Program-made: the position numbers and the translations under genes
Notes under the pieces: model-generated
What the model saw: the letters and a program-made list of their open reading frames with translations, nothing else
Database searches by the model: none
What the model was told of the DNA's origin: nothing
Assembly (NCBI RefSeq): GCF_910596095.1
Contig: NC_056535.1
Location: 27,188,505 to 27,252,504, forward strand
Direction: 5' to 3'
DNA: 64,000 bases
Origin: Thunnus maccoyii
Lineage: Eukaryota; Chordata; Actinopteri; Scombriformes; Scombridae
In this document: positions 1 through 29,192 of the stretch, piece after piece
Position numbering within the stretch: position 1 is the first letter of the stretch
Layout: each line of letters starts with the position of its first letter

Positions 1-125
1 CCATTCCCTCCTCCCATATTTTGCACAGGAAAACAGTAATAGTTCATAAATAGGGGCTGTAAATTCTTAGTAAAATCCTCTGTAGTGCTTAATTTAAAGG
101 ATTTTAAGTGATGTTGTTGTTACAG

Positions 126-7621
<7,496 letters not shown>

Positions 7622-8374
7622 TGTGAATACAGCGAAAACCACTAAACAGTCGGACACACGGAGACCAGAAGCTCCCTGTGTCTGCTACAGACAGCCTCTC
7701 ATCTACAAAAAGTGTGCAAACCTACTGACAGTGTATTCAATGTTTGTGCCTTCCAACTGTCTCTGAGTTTCATCTGTTGGTCATAAGCCTGAGGTGCTCT
7801 GACAATCGCTCACACACCATTACTGGCTGCCGAGCTGGTGTATCAACACACAGTTTCCATCAGCCACTAACCCAGTGCCTAACCTTTGACCCCTGAATGT
7901 TCCTCAGTATGTGGTTAAATATAGCAGTGAGGCTTCTGTGGCATCCTGATTCCTAAGTGTGTCTTGTACAGATGTTTGGACACAAAAGTGAGATGTAAAT
8001 TAGTTAATGTCAATAATGTAGATAGTTTTATTTAGTCTTATCCACTGATGTTTCTCATCAGTGTAGTACAATTAACTGTAAAACAAGATATGTGTTATCA
8101 AAGCCAGTAAATCAAACTGGGTGACCGGCTGTATTAAATTAATTTCCATAGGACTCAACCCAGATTTCAACCTTTTTGTACAATTTAAAGAGGAAACATT
8201 GTAAGTTGCAAGATTGTCTTTATTTATTTGGCGTTCTGTTTTAGCGCTTAAACTTGTATCATGACTCTTTGACCACTATCTGCCTTTTTGTATTGCGGAC
8301 CATTGTCGAATAAAATAACTATGCAAAGAGGGTATAGTTATGCTTAAAGGAAATGTTTGATAGAGGTGAATAAA
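7622..8374 (+). other. phtf1: phtf1 3' UTR with two poly(A) signals
   Basis: About 750 bases of AT-rich sequence follow the phtf1 stop. AATAAA hexamers occur at 8309-8314 and 8369-8374; either could end the transcript. No ORF of note. Confidence 0.6.
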
Positions 8375-8569
8375 ACATGTTTTTCATCCATATATGTTTA
8401 CATCAGTTTTTATCATGCTTCTCACATTACACGCTGGTTTGTACAAAGACTTCTGCAGAGCCTTTGTGTTTTTGTATTCAGGGACTTTCCATAAGTGGTA
8501 ATGGGCTGTGAATTGACGCATGCTACATCTATTATCAACGTTACGGTAAGAAAAAAATGACGTAGAGGC

Positions 8570-8770
8570 ACACCTCCAACTTGGAAGGACACCAGCCGGC
8601 CGAGGCACCTCCGCGCCAAGGACAGGCCGACCACACTGGCTCCTCCGGCCGCAGCTGCGGACGCAAATTCACGGTCCGGCTTGATCTGAAGATCGCTGCG
8701 GGCTCGGTGTCCGACGGCGTCCGCTGAGACATTTCTGGCTGTCAAGACTCCTCTTTTGCCCCCTGACTAG
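8570..8770 (+). promoter_or_regulatory. pfkfb2: CpG-rich patch: likely pfkfb2 promoter and non-coding first exon
   Basis: A GC- and CpG-rich island stands out from AT-rich surroundings between the phtf1 poly(A) signals and the pfkfb2 ATG. It ends in a usable splice donor (CTAG|GTAAAA at 8770/8771). A good acceptor (TTTCAG) lies at 9201-9206 in front of the 5' UTR that leads to the ATG at 9280. I infer a non-coding first exon; the start site cannot be placed from sequence alone. The open frames on the - strand here have no recognisable product. Confidence 0.55.
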
Positions 8771-9279
8771 GTAAAAAAAAAAAAAAAATGAATAAAAAAG
8801 CTGAATGTGATGCTGTGAAAATGCGTGCTGCATGGATTGTGTTTCATGTGGATTATGTTATTAAATGTCATCTCTGATTTAGTGTTGCATCGCCTGTCTT
8901 GCTCATACTCATATGCGGCTTTGGAAATATTGCGCGTTATGCCAAGGTGCGTGTTTTTTTTGTTTTTTTTTCCTTTCATGAATGAACAGATGATGTGGCA
9001 GCGTCTTTTCTCCTCATTCTTGGAGTGCAGTCGATGTTGCCAGGGATACATACATATCTATATCCATAACACGTTTTTTGTTTTTTGGGGGTTTTTTTGT
9101 TTTTTTTTCATAGAAAAGCCACAGATTTGTGCACAAGATTCAGTTCTGTCAGACGCATAATGGAGAGATAACACGCTGCATGTATGTTTGATGTCTCTTG
9201 TTTCAGACCAGCTTGGACAATGTCCCTCTGATAGAGGGAGAGTTGATTTTGACTTAAAGGCTCAAACAAGGCTTTCAAC

Positions 9280-18516
<9,237 letters not shown>

Positions 18517-19560
18517 AGATGAAAGCCTCTTTCTTCATGGCACAACAGCTCTAAAGAATCAAAAGATCTAAAGAAAAGTTTTTTTGATTTTATTTTTTAA
18601 AAGCAGATTAAATGTAGGATGAAGTCAAAGAACTTTTTTCTGGACATGAGGTCATTTTTTGGTCCTATTTATCTCAACCTCTTTGTTTGTCTCTGCATGC
18701 TGAGGCTTTGAAGTGGAAGTCTTATCATTAGTGTCATAAACACTTCCTGCATGTGCAGTAAAATCAGTTGTTCAACCAACAGAACATACTGTATTTCAGT
18801 GCTGGCAAAGAATCCTCATTGTGGATAGTACAATGCCTTACTGACCTTCATATATATTGATAGAATTAGGTGCTCTGTATGCCACTGAATGTAATGAGAA
18901 CAAGTTATGCATTATTATGATGAAAATTAGTTTTCATAGGACAAATAGAAAATGTTATAAAGTAGATGCTGTAAAAATATTTTTATAATACAAATCCATT
19001 CATCTGCACTATCTGTACTTGTGATTCTTATCAAATGTAATTATAAGCCATCATCTGTTATGTTATATTAGTGATTTAGTTGACATTTGAAAGTAGGTAC
19101 TGTAGACGATCAAGGACTGAAGAATGTTAAAATAATGTATCAACTTCCTTTGTACTGTTTCAGAAGCATTTTATGTTTCATGTGTTGTTAACAAATATAC
19201 TTCATATTGCTGGATATACTGCATATCAACAACAGATAAACCACCACAAAAAAACATGCTTTTCTGTCAGATGCTGCAATTTGCAAATCTAATGTTTTAA
19301 GGTGTCACCTGTGTTCATATTATCATGCTGTCTAAATATTTGTATTAATCACTTCATGAAAATGTGTCTTTCTTTTGTCCCTTACTTTCTCCTTACGTCA
19401 GCCATTTCTGACTCAAAAGATCCTTTATTTCATTGAGTAATGAAATGGACAGAGGTATGAGTTTTCAGGACAATGTGATGTTTGACTGTTGATAAGTTCA
19501 TGTCCTGCTTAAAGCCTATTTGTGCCTTTCTAGCAGACAATAAAGGTGAAGTGACATGAT
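18517..19560 (+). other. pfkfb2: pfkfb2 3' UTR
   Basis: AT-rich sequence after the last pfkfb2 exon, with an AATAAA signal at 19539-19544 followed by a GT-rich stretch. No ORF of note. Confidence 0.6.
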
Positions 19561-19564
19561 TTTT

Positions 19565-20440
19565 AAACAATTTCATTATAAATATAGGCAAAAGACACAA
19601 GTCGTTGCAGCATGTTTTCTAACAGAGTGAACTCTGTGATCCAGAGCTGTTACAAGGTATTTGTGACCTTAATTTAACTGTCTGTTGTTTAATTCACAAA
19701 TGTCTCAAATACTATTAAAGAACTAAAAAAAACACATAGAGTTTGTGCCTCACCCTTCAACCATAACTGCAGTAAATAAGGTAACAAAGAGTTAGAAACT
19801 TATCATAAAGTGTTTTTTTTAAAGAAATGCTAAATTATAACCTAATACAGAATTTTATTATCTGCATGCACATAGTGTAGAAAACAACAGTGATAATTTG
19901 TCAAAGAAGCTTACAGTTACTGTCCCATTGCTGAAATGTCATGTATCAGACGGTAATAGATGTTCAGAGCTAATATTAGATGGTGAGCTAATATTTTTAA
20001 GATGATCATATGACAGATGTGGTGTACAACAAAATATAAAAATATAATTAGAAAAAAAAAATAATAGACATGACAACACATAACCTAAACTAAGATGAAG
20101 TATTCATAACCTAATATTAGTCAGTTGTGTAAATCTGTAATAACCAGGATACATATTTACCTTCATCATTATAAATCTCTATTCATTTTATAGTAGCTAC
20201 AACATGGAAACACTGAGTTTTTGTGATTGAACAATGTTAAATGTTAGTTAAAGTCATCTACAGTTTGTTTGGCACACACTACAAAGACAGAGGGGCCAAA
20301 ATAATGAAATCCGCCCTGTCTTGAATTATAGTTTGTGCCTACTTGTGCCATACATGTGTGTAAATATACTGGTATATGTGTGCATAAAACATGCACACAT
20401 ATTGCAAAGATTATAGTAACTTCCACACACGGTTAATGTA
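19565..20440. other. Intergenic DNA between pfkfb2 and yod1
   Basis: AT-rich sequence with homopolymer runs and a short TG/CA-rich patch near 20.35-20.40 kb. I see no gene, RNA gene or recognisable transposon. Confidence 0.5.
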
Positions 20441-20571
20441 TATCTACTAGAGAATTTACGGTTTTAGCGGACAGAGAGCGTCATGAGGTCATAGAGACGT
20501 CGACTGACGTTCTACACATCAGTCTCTCACTGGATGTTTATTGTTTGAGGAAGGGCTGCAGTCAACGGCAG
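20440..20571 (+). promoter_or_regulatory. yod1: yod1 promoter and non-coding first exon
   Basis: A CpG-containing stretch with TGACGT-like motifs is followed by a strong donor (GGCAG|GTAAGA) with the exon ending at 20571. The next acceptor in line is TTTTACAG just before 23316, five bases ahead of the yod1 ATG. I infer a 5' UTR exon joined across a roughly 2.7-kb intron. The start site is not defined. Confidence 0.5.
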
Positions 20572-21461
20572 GTAAGAAAACAAAATTAATTTGTTGTCAG
20601 CTCACTCAGTGTATCCTGTCGTGTATAGAATTGTCAGTAGACAGGTAACAGAATTTACTAAAGTTAACCTGAACGTGAAATGCTTGGAAAACTGTCCAGT
20701 TAACGCAAAGTAGATTAGCATGCTAACGTTAGCAGATGATGTCGGTTAGCTACGGTTAAAGGTAATTTGACTCTGAATTCGGGCAAGTATCGCTATGTTT
20801 CTTTCATACATTTCCCGGATAACTGTCAGTTACGCCTTGACCATCTATGACAAGTTATGTGACAAATGGAAACACATGATGTTGCTTTTTTTCCCTTGCT
20901 TGGCAGGGAGTTGCTAGCTTAGCCTCTTTTATCTGACTGGCTTGTTATGGTAACTCGTCAATGTTAACTGGCAGAACAAAGAAAAGTAAAACAAAGCAAC
21001 GTCGCTGTCAGGTGTTTTACTCTCCTACCGCTATTCATCAGCACTTTTATTGTTATGCTGGTTTCATCTAGCTGTATAGCAATATTATGACACTACTTTC
21101 AGCATGTTGTGATATCCGACATTCAAAAGATTGGCTAACAATTACCAGTAGCCTGAGTCAGCTAATATAGCCATAGTTATAGCCACCAAGTTTGGAGCTA
21201 ACTTAGCCAACAGTAGAGGACTACTACAGTAAGATCTGAATAAAGTGAAGTTCAGCACCAGCTCGACTAAACAATATTTAGTAGTTTAACTGTTTACAAG
21301 TCGTTTAAAAGTCTCAATGGTGTCCCACAGATGCTAACATGAGTCTCACCCAATAAGGTTATGAATCTATTATTGTATCTTGAAAACGTTGCCAAGTTAT
21401 AGGCCTAGATTGTGCCCCATAATCACTGTAGTAGACTTTTGCTTTGAGAATTAAATTCGTG

Positions 21462-21776
21462 TTAAAGGATAGGTTCACAAATTTTCAAGTCTGTCTTAAA
21501 ACAAGTTAGGTGCCCATATGAACACTAAAAGAGGTTTTCCTCACTGTAATCATTCCTCCTGTTCATACTGGCTATTAAAAGATCCCCTTCAAATGTGCTT
21601 TCAATGTAAGTGTTAGGGGCCGAAATCCACAGTGTGTCCACACAGTCAATTTGTGCAAAAAAAATCAATTTAAATGTTGATCTGAGGCTGACTATGGCAA
21701 GAAAAAATGCCTATTTCAATGTTCATTTGGGCACCTGACTATAGTTTACTTGAATAACAGTGAACCCGTCCTTTAA
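21462..21776. mobile_element. TTAA-bounded MITE, about 315 bp
   Basis: In the yod1 5' intron. The left end is TTAAAGGATAGGTTCAC; the right end, reverse-complemented, is TTAAAGGACGGGTTCAC, so the inverted ends match over about 17 bases. TTAA lies at both borders, as expected for piggyBac-type target use. The interior (TCATTCCTCCTGTTCATACT) matches a repeat I recognise from many percomorph genomes. It has no coding capacity. Confidence 0.75.
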
Positions 21777-22891
21777 TGTTGTGTTTTAGTGACAGACAAA
21801 TAGATGATAGGAACGTTGAAAAACAAAGCAAGTTGTTAAACAAACCTTGCTTTTTTTTGAAACACTGGTAATCATCCAATTGACAGTTGCAGTTGCTGTT
21901 ACAAAGGGATGTGTACATTGTCCTTAAAGTGAAATGTTAATCCATTTCACAAAGTGAGTTGCCTTTTTTTTGATCATAAGAAAGTTGGTGACCAGAAGTT
22001 GTAACCATACTGCTTTCTTGTCTGGCTGCCATATGTGTTTTGAGTCAAGACATTTTGACCTTGTTAAAAGAAGTTGTTTGTTAAAGGCCTGTCTCAAATA
22101 AAGGCCACTCCCTAGTTGAATTAAGTGTTACTGTTCAAATACAGTAATTCTAATGTAAACAATACTGACAAACTGCCTTTTTGTTTACATTTGGACTAAC
22201 ACTAACTGGTTGGCTGACATTCTCTTACCATTACTAAAATGGTAAATTGGAAAGTCATTTTGGAAAACTAAACATTTCTGTTGAACCATAGAAATGACAA
22301 CACTGACCTCACAGCAATACACAGACCATCTTCACTTTTTGCTCCTTTGAAGCAGCCATTTTGTTAATTGATGTGCCTTCCATGCAACCCATTTTAAATT
22401 TAAAAAGTTTTACTTTTTTTGCTTTTCATAATTTAAAAAAAAATATATACTTTTTTTTACTACACTCACCAAAGAGTCACCAAAGTTAATCATGAGCAGT
22501 AAATAGCTCCAGATTTGCTTTGAAGAAGACTGCCACATAAGCCAAAGGTATTTCAAACAATTTAATAAGCTGAGACCTGTGACTGACAAACTTTTCTGCC
22601 TGTGGTTGTTGTCTTTTGTTTACATATTTACCATTAAGGATTCGATTGACAGGAGCAGAAATTAGAATATAACTGGATTTGTAAAACAAATCTTGATCAA
22701 GATTCAGACACAATAATAAGATCTCTTATATAGGTTTTTATTGTTAAAGTAAAACTTGATTACAAAGTTGATTCAATATTTTGTATGACAGAAAATGTCC
22801 AGAAAGTGCCCTCTTAGCTAATAGAACTTATATTCTGTCCTTACGTATGATTAAAGTTTATACCAAATACTTGCACTGTTGCAAATTTGAG

Positions 22892-23287
22892 TTAAAGGAC
22901 CAGTGTGCAGAATTTAGTGGCATCTAGCAGTGAGTTTGCAGATTGCAACCAACTGAATACCCTTCCCCTCATCCTCCACTTCCAAGCATTTAGAAGAACC
23001 TGCGGTGGCTGTGAAACTCACAAAAAACACAAAAGGTCCTCTCTAGAGCCAGTGTTTGGTTTGTCCATTCTTGGCTACTGTAGAAACATGGTGGTGCAAC
23101 ATAGCAGCTCCGTAGAAGAGGACCTGCTCTCTATGTAGATGTAATGGGCTCATTCTAAGTTAACAAAAACACGATTCTTATTTTCAGGTGATTAACACTA
23201 ATCAAGATATACTTATGAATATTATATTCCATTTCTGCTGAGTCTGTTCTGCTAAATGCTACTAAACTCAACACACTGCACCTTTAA
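22892..23287. mobile_element. TTAA-bounded MITE, about 396 bp, near the yod1 start
   Basis: The left end TTAAAGGACCAGTGTG and the inverse of the right end, TTAAAGGTGCAGTGTG, form inverted repeats with TTAA at both borders. The interior contains TGGTTTGTCCATTCTTGGCT and CTATGTAGATGTAATGGGCT, typical of a very common percomorph MITE. It ends only 33 bases before the yod1 ATG, so it supplies the sequence just upstream of the coding exon's acceptor. It carries no gene. Confidence 0.8.
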
Positions 23288-23320
23288 GTTCAATGATTGT
23301 GACATTGTTTTACAGGCAGG

Positions 23321-24670
23321 ATGTTGCGGCTTCGCTGTAAGACCAAAAATGGGAGCCACATAATGCAAGGCTTGACTCATCAGTCCTGTGTGCAAGAGCT
23401 GAAGAGAAAGGTGGAGGAGCTGACTGGTATCCCCTGTGACGTGCAGAAAATTATGGTTGGTTACCCTCCCTCCAGTCTTGATCTTCGAAACGGAGATGCT
23501 CACCTCAAGGACTACCCCATCAAATCAGGTATGTTAAACATCAAAAATGTGCAGATAACATGGACCATGGATTGTTTAGATGAATATTGTTTTTATTACA
23601 TGCTCTAAATTTTGTTTGAAGACACAAAATTATAATTACAATGATTGAGCCAACATTTAAGTAGGTTGAAGAGGAAATAGTTCTGTGGATGACCCAGAGT
23701 AACTGTGACAGTTTCTGAAAATGTGTTTTTCTTTCTTTAATGCTGTGAAGACACCAGATGAAATTCAGTTCACCCTCATTGTATTAGGGTGGCGTCAGAA
23801 ATATCAGATGTAAATCTCAAAACCTTGACAAACCTGTTTTTTATAATTTAGGTGAACTGATCTCATGTAAATATATCTAATTTACATTTACACCATTTTT
23901 TGAGACTTTTAAAAAAAATATACACAACATTCAGTTGATAAGTGAATGTTATTGGTATGTTATCCTTTATAGGTGACACACTCATTGTCGAGGAAGAAAA
24001 AAACAAGCCAAAGCCTCAGGATCATTCCACTGTGACTAAAGCACCGCGCCTAGAAGCCTCACCCATTCTGGCACGTCGAGTGGTCCCAGCTGATAACTCC
24101 TGCCTATTCACCAGTGTGTATTATGTGGTGGAAGGCGGTGTATACGACCTTGCTTGTGCCCCTGAGATGCGCGGCCTCATCGCTCAGATAGTGTCGAGTG
24201 ACCCGGCAGCATACTCTGAAGCAGTGCTGGGAAAGACCAACGAGGAGTACTGCTCTTGGATAAGACGTGATGACACCTGGGGCGGAGCCATCGAGGTGTC
24301 CATCCTGTCCAAGTTTTACCAGTGTGAGATCTGTGTGGTGGACACTCAGACAGTCCGAGTGGATCGATTCGGGGAGGATGCCGGCTACCATAAACGCGTG
24401 CTGCTCATCTACGACGGCATCCACTATGATCCGCTTCAGAAAGAGACCCCCGGCGCTGACGCCCCGCCCCAGACTATCTTCTCCACCACAGATGATGTAA
24501 TCCTGGCTCAGGCCCTTGAGTTGGCAGACGAAGCTCGCCGCAAGCGGCAGTTCACGGACGTTAACCGCTTTGCATTGCGCTGTATGGTGTGCCAGACGGG
24601 CCTGGTGGGACAAAAGGAAGCCCGAGAGCATGCCAAGGAGACAGGCCACACCAATTTTGGCGAAGTGTGA
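23321..24670 (+). CDS. yod1: OTU deubiquitinase YOD1
   Basis: Ubiquitin thioesterase that works with p97/VCP in ER-associated degradation. Two coding exons, 23321-23528 and 23973-24670, joined in frame, encode 301 residues. Residues 1-75 form the UBX-like domain ([15 protein letters not shown] start, [10 protein letters not shown]). The OTU domain holds the triad Asp110 and Cys113 ([14 protein letters not shown]) and His220 (YDGIHYDPL). A C-terminal C2H2 finger uses C273, C276, H289 and H295 and ends [12 protein letters not shown]. Human YOD1 (348 aa) has a longer low-complexity N terminus; here the ATG directly follows the acceptor and no upstream in-frame extension is convincing. The large ORF on the opposite strand is a shadow. 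Confidence 0.97.
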
Positions 24671-27120
24671 AAGTTCTTTAGTCTTTTTTTTTTTCCCTCT
24701 CACAAAAACAACCACCAACCCTGTGCCCCACATCTGGCAAATCTGTTGGTCTATTTGTCTGCTTGTGTGATCCTCTACCTCACATTGTCCAGTGACATCT
24801 ATGGAGAATTTGCAGACTGTGTGTTAAGCCTCGAACCGGTTCAGTATTACCTTTTTAACTGCTGTCAGTTTTCAAATTCAGAAACACTACTGCAGTGCTC
24901 CGATGTCATTAAACCATCATTTTAGTCTGTTAGGGATGGTTTCAGCTCTGTTTAACTGGGTCAAGAACAATTTGCAAAACAATTCTTTGGATTTGTTTTA
25001 AACCGTTATAATTTCTCTATGCGTTAGACAAAGCAAATAGTGGCTAATGTATCCTCCTTTAGATAAAAGAAAGAATCAAACTGTCACTACTTACCTGTGA
25101 CTTTTCAAACTGACGTGTGGTCAAACACCACTATCTGTCTCTATGAAGAGTTTAAAACAACCACTAAGAATTATTTTCACTATGATGTGACCATATTCAC
25201 TGTTGTCTTAAGCAGCACACCAAGTTTGACTGTTATTCATAATGTTGGTTATGTAGCATGTTTTTTTTTATTTCCCTTGTTTACAGATGTCAGAAACTCT
25301 TCCAATATTCAAAACTGATAATTTGGCCAATTTTAGATAATCTGAATTGTTCATCACAGGTCGGACTGTGTGAATGCTAAGCTGGGTTCATCTATATACA
25401 AACATGCTATTTGACTTTACTGTGCAAAGGCCACTGAGATCGAGGTTATGCATTTTGAAATATAATATCATATTGCAAATTGTGATCCATAATGAGCCTA
25501 ATTGTTTTGGGTTTTTTCTTTCTTTTTTTTTTTGATGTTGCAACATGGTTTATCAGTTTGCTTGTTTTAAATTAGACAAAAAATAAATAATGGTGCTGAA
25601 AACAACGTTTTACAAACCTTTAGCTGTTTTACTTTTCCTTCATGGGTACGACAATTTTTCAGGAGTGCAATTTTTTCATTCTAGTGTGTCATTTTCAAAT
25701 GTCACCATGCTGTGAGAACAAATCTTTTTAAAAAGAAATACAGTTTTGTTTTATATTGCTATGTATTTTGAGAAACGCTTCAAGTGTGATGAAGTGTATA
25801 AGCATTTATTTCAGAACACAAGAGTGTGGTGAGAGCTAGTTTATCGACTCGAAATCATAAATAAGACTTGCTGTATGAGATAAAACCTTCTCACTTAATG
25901 CATTTACTGTTCAGGTATAGTACTTTACATTTATGTGCTTTGCTAAATAACATCATAACTGTTTACCTTTTCAATTATTTTTCACCTCACATTTGGAGAC
26001 CAAGACTTAACTCTAGTCAGGGTGTTAGGGAACTTTGAGTAAAGGCCCATTTTGGTTTAATATGGAGTGCATGTTCTCTAAAAATTACCACTTTGTTCCA
26101 CTGTATGTTTCGCACAACTGGAGCATGTTCTCATATTTTCAGCAGATGTCAGATTTCATCTCTGAGCTAATTTCTTTGATATTCACTACCTGTAAGGATG
26201 AAGCATGCACTTATGTTAAATATCAGCTCACAAATTTTTCATTGGAGGTCACGAAGATAAATGCGGAAGTTGCCCAGTTCATCGCGGCCTCACTTTGTGC
26301 AGCAACAGTGTTTCTATTTCACAGTCCTGTGATTGCAATATTGGTATTAAGTTGTTGCCAAAAAATTAAGTTTAAACAATGGAGGTCTTGTTTCTGGGAT
26401 TTTTTTCAGATTTTTATTATTGGTTCTGAGATTGTGTTTGGGGGTTAAGGAGAGGCAAAGCAAAAATGTCATTATTTCTTTGTTTGAATGTGAATTACTA
26501 AGATTTCTTTCCTCATGTTATCTTTTAGTTATTTTAACAGTGATTATGGTTTAAACGGCTTGCATAAAAGTGAAACTATGAAATGGCTTTGTTGTATTTT
26601 GTATTTACAAAGTTCTCATGACTCTTCAAGGACAATAACAATGAATGTTGCACACAAAGCACTACAGAATAACTGGATTTACTTGATTTTTTTCAGTGTT
26701 GTGTCACAATTAAAAGCTATTGCCGGCAGTCTTTGTGTATGAGTCGTTCTGTATCAACTTTTTCCTGTTGTTCACTTTACTCTTCCAAGTTGCAAAGCTG
26801 TTTTCTGTGTTTCATGTCTGTAGTATTTCTTATAATTCACTATTACAGGTGGTAAATATTGTTTAGACATAATTGTATTGTGACAACTCATATTGAGATA
26901 ATAGTTGACAGTTCTTATGTCTAAATGAATGTTAGACATTTATAGAAATCTTTAAAAACTTGAGCTTAACTGTAATTAAGTGGTTTTATATATTTTTATA
27001 CTAAACAGATAGTAACATAGATATTTATAATGCTCTGATAACTATTACGGTACTAATTTGGTCCTTATCACCCATCTGTATTTAAAACTCCAATTGAAAT
27101 CCATGACCACTGGAAATAAA
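24671..27120 (+). other. yod1: Long AT-rich region after yod1, probably 3' UTR
   Basis: AT-rich sequence with AATAAA at 25582-25587 and again at 27115-27120. Mammalian YOD1 has a long 3' UTR, so much of this may be transcribed. Apparent ORFs here lack codon bias or recognisable domains. Confidence 0.4.
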
Positions 27121-28141
27121 CTCCAGTTGGCTAAACACTACTGATCCTGTGCCATAATAGTGGGATTACACTACCTGCAGTATGTTATTTTAAGGAACAT
27201 CTACCCTCTCTTAATAGGATCACTCACTGTTTGACCAACTGTAGCAGCTACTGCTGCCACTACAAAGAGGTCACTAAACCAACCCTACTTACCTGAACAT
27301 GGTCATGTAAGGAATAAGATGCTCTTAATTTTGTAGTTGGTATTTATGCATAAATTGTTTGTGTCTAGAGTGATAGTGGACTCTTTTACCTTGAAGGATT
27401 CGTTTCTTCTAATACTACAGACATTTTTTAAGAACTGTGGGACAACCATTTATTTTCTTCATAAAGGGAAAAACAAAATAATGTTAATAATGGCTGCATT
27501 ACATTTAGGTGTGCCAGTTCCAGTCCCATGTTCATGCTGGCTCAGAGGGACACCTCATGGGATGGAGCTGTTATTAATGTAAGAAGTTACACCAGTGCTT
27601 TTTCTCCTAGTCAACATGGCTGCAGTGAAAAAGGCTCATCTTAACTTAGGCTGGAAAAGTTGATTTTATCTGGTGGTTCCAAATCCATGATTTATATACA
27701 GTATGTATTTACTATATGTGAATTGTTATAGCATATTGTTTTTGCGTTTAGTATACAATAATGACAAAAATGGAAGAAAAAATATGATGTGCTGACACAT
27801 CAAAGATTTGTCAAATAATTGATTAGTTGACTGACAGAAATAATTTTATCCAAGCACAAATGTCAATTCTTCCCTATAAGCATATGTTACATTTTTCTGA
27901 CATTTTATGGACCAAACAATGATTCTATTACTTGAGAAAATAATCAGTGAGTTAATCAGAAATGAAAATAATAGTAGCTGCACGAAGAGAAAGCAAATTG
28001 AGAAACAAGAAGAGAGAGAAGAAAGAAAAGAAAAAGAAAGTGTCTCGAATTAATTCTAGACAATTAATTGTCTAGAATTAAGACAGCTTTTGGTGAAATT
28101 ACCAAGCAAAATGATAAGAACAATGACAGATAGAGCTGAAC
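27121..28141. other. Intergenic DNA with a repeat relic and a palindrome
   Basis: About 27815-27985 resembles a degenerate copy of the AATCGACAGAAAAT-type dispersed repeat (TTTTCTGACATTTTATGGAC, then GAAAATAATCAGTGAGTTAA). A purine-rich tract (about 27985-28040) is followed by a perfect palindrome at 28050-28081. No gene seen. Confidence 0.45.
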
Positions 28142-28149
28142 TGCATTTG

Positions 28150-28732
28150 CAGTGGTGGAAGAAATATTCAGATCCGTCAGTAAAAGTAGAAATGCTGTTG
28201 TCTAAAAAATGCTCCATTACAAGTAAAAGTCCTGAATTCAAAATGTTAATTTTGTAAAAGTACAGAAGTATTATTATGTAGACTGGCTTCTTTTTGAGTG
28301 TTATATTATTATATTATATTGTTTGTTTTTATCATGTAAGAGCATTTTAATGGTGTAGTTTATCGTTGTGGAGCCAATTGTAGATACTTTGGTTAATAGT
28401 ACTGCATCATATATTAGCGTACACATTATTTATATAGCACCTTTCACACACAGTGCAAAACAAATTTAAAAACTGAAAAGAGCAGAGAATTTAAACAACA
28501 GTTAGAATATTAGAATGTATTATTTTATGTTCAATCTTAATCCGAAAAGATATTAGTAACTATAAGTGGTAAATACATGTAGTGGAGTAAAAAGTACAAT
28601 ATTTCCCTGCTCAAAGTAGCCTAAAATCCTAAAATTGAAATAGCCTACTCAAGTACAGTACAAGTAGCTTACCTCAAATTTGTAGTTAAGTACAGTACTT
28701 GAGTAAATGTACTTAGTTACTTTCCACCACTG
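28150..28732. mobile_element. hAT-type MITE with 8-bp target-site duplication
   Basis: The ends CAGTGGTGGAA and, inverted at the right, TTTCCACCACTG form terminal inverted repeats. Both flanks carry the identical octamer TGCATTTG (28142-28149 and 28733-28740). An 8-bp duplication with CAGTGG ends is typical of hAT elements. The interior has the repeated AAGTAAAAGT / GAGTAAATGTACTTAGTTAC motifs of a very common teleost MITE. A stretch around 28425-28550 (TATTTATATAGCACCTTTCA) seems to be another repeat inserted inside. No coding capacity. Confidence 0.85.
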
Positions 28733-28740
28733 TGCATTTG

Positions 28741-29192
28741 TGACGGTTAACAGCGATTTATTTTCACTTTCGTCATTTAACGCGGGTAAAGTTTCTAACT
28801 AACGGCAGGTAACGTTAATGTAACGAAAATACTGCTCCCAAATGCGAGTAATTATACAGGGAGTAATGTAGCCCATTTAAATTAGCTTGTAAATTAGTTA
28901 CGAGTAACTTTAGAGTAACAAACCTGACTAATTTAGACGATCTAGTAACGTGATGTAGAGTTTGAAGCAGAGATACTTAACGGTTAATGATTAGCAGATT
29001 ACCGGAGTTGTGGGAACTGCACTGCTATGACAACGACGGCTCGCGCGTCTTAAGGAGAATGCTGCTCTATGATTGGCCAAAAGCTTACAGGGCACAAAGT
29101 CCTTCATGAAGGTATCACCGAGCAGCTCACAGGTGTCTTCCACTTGCACTGGAGGCAGAAGATGGATAACTGACATACGGAGGTTCAAACAG
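28741..29192 (+). promoter_or_regulatory. Promoter and non-coding first exon of the C1orf116 homologue
   Basis: CpGs rise around 29000-29060. An inverted CCAAT box lies in GATTGGCCAA at 29071-29080. A likely untranslated exon ends at 29192 (AACAG|GTATGT). The next usable acceptor in line is TTTCACAG before 32485, which leads into the coding exon. Inferred from sequence only. Confidence 0.5.

Noticed and set aside
8384-8745. Overlapping - strand ORFs in the CpG patch before pfkfb2
   Set aside because: High GC lowers stop frequency; no recognisable protein, no splice or promoter support on that strand.
24104-24733. 209-aa ORF on the - strand
   Set aside because: Exact antisense of the yod1 OTU exon; arises from that exon's codon composition.
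26035-26448. 137-aa ORF after yod1
   Set aside because: Starts at a non-ATG codon, no recognisable domain, lies in probable 3' UTR.
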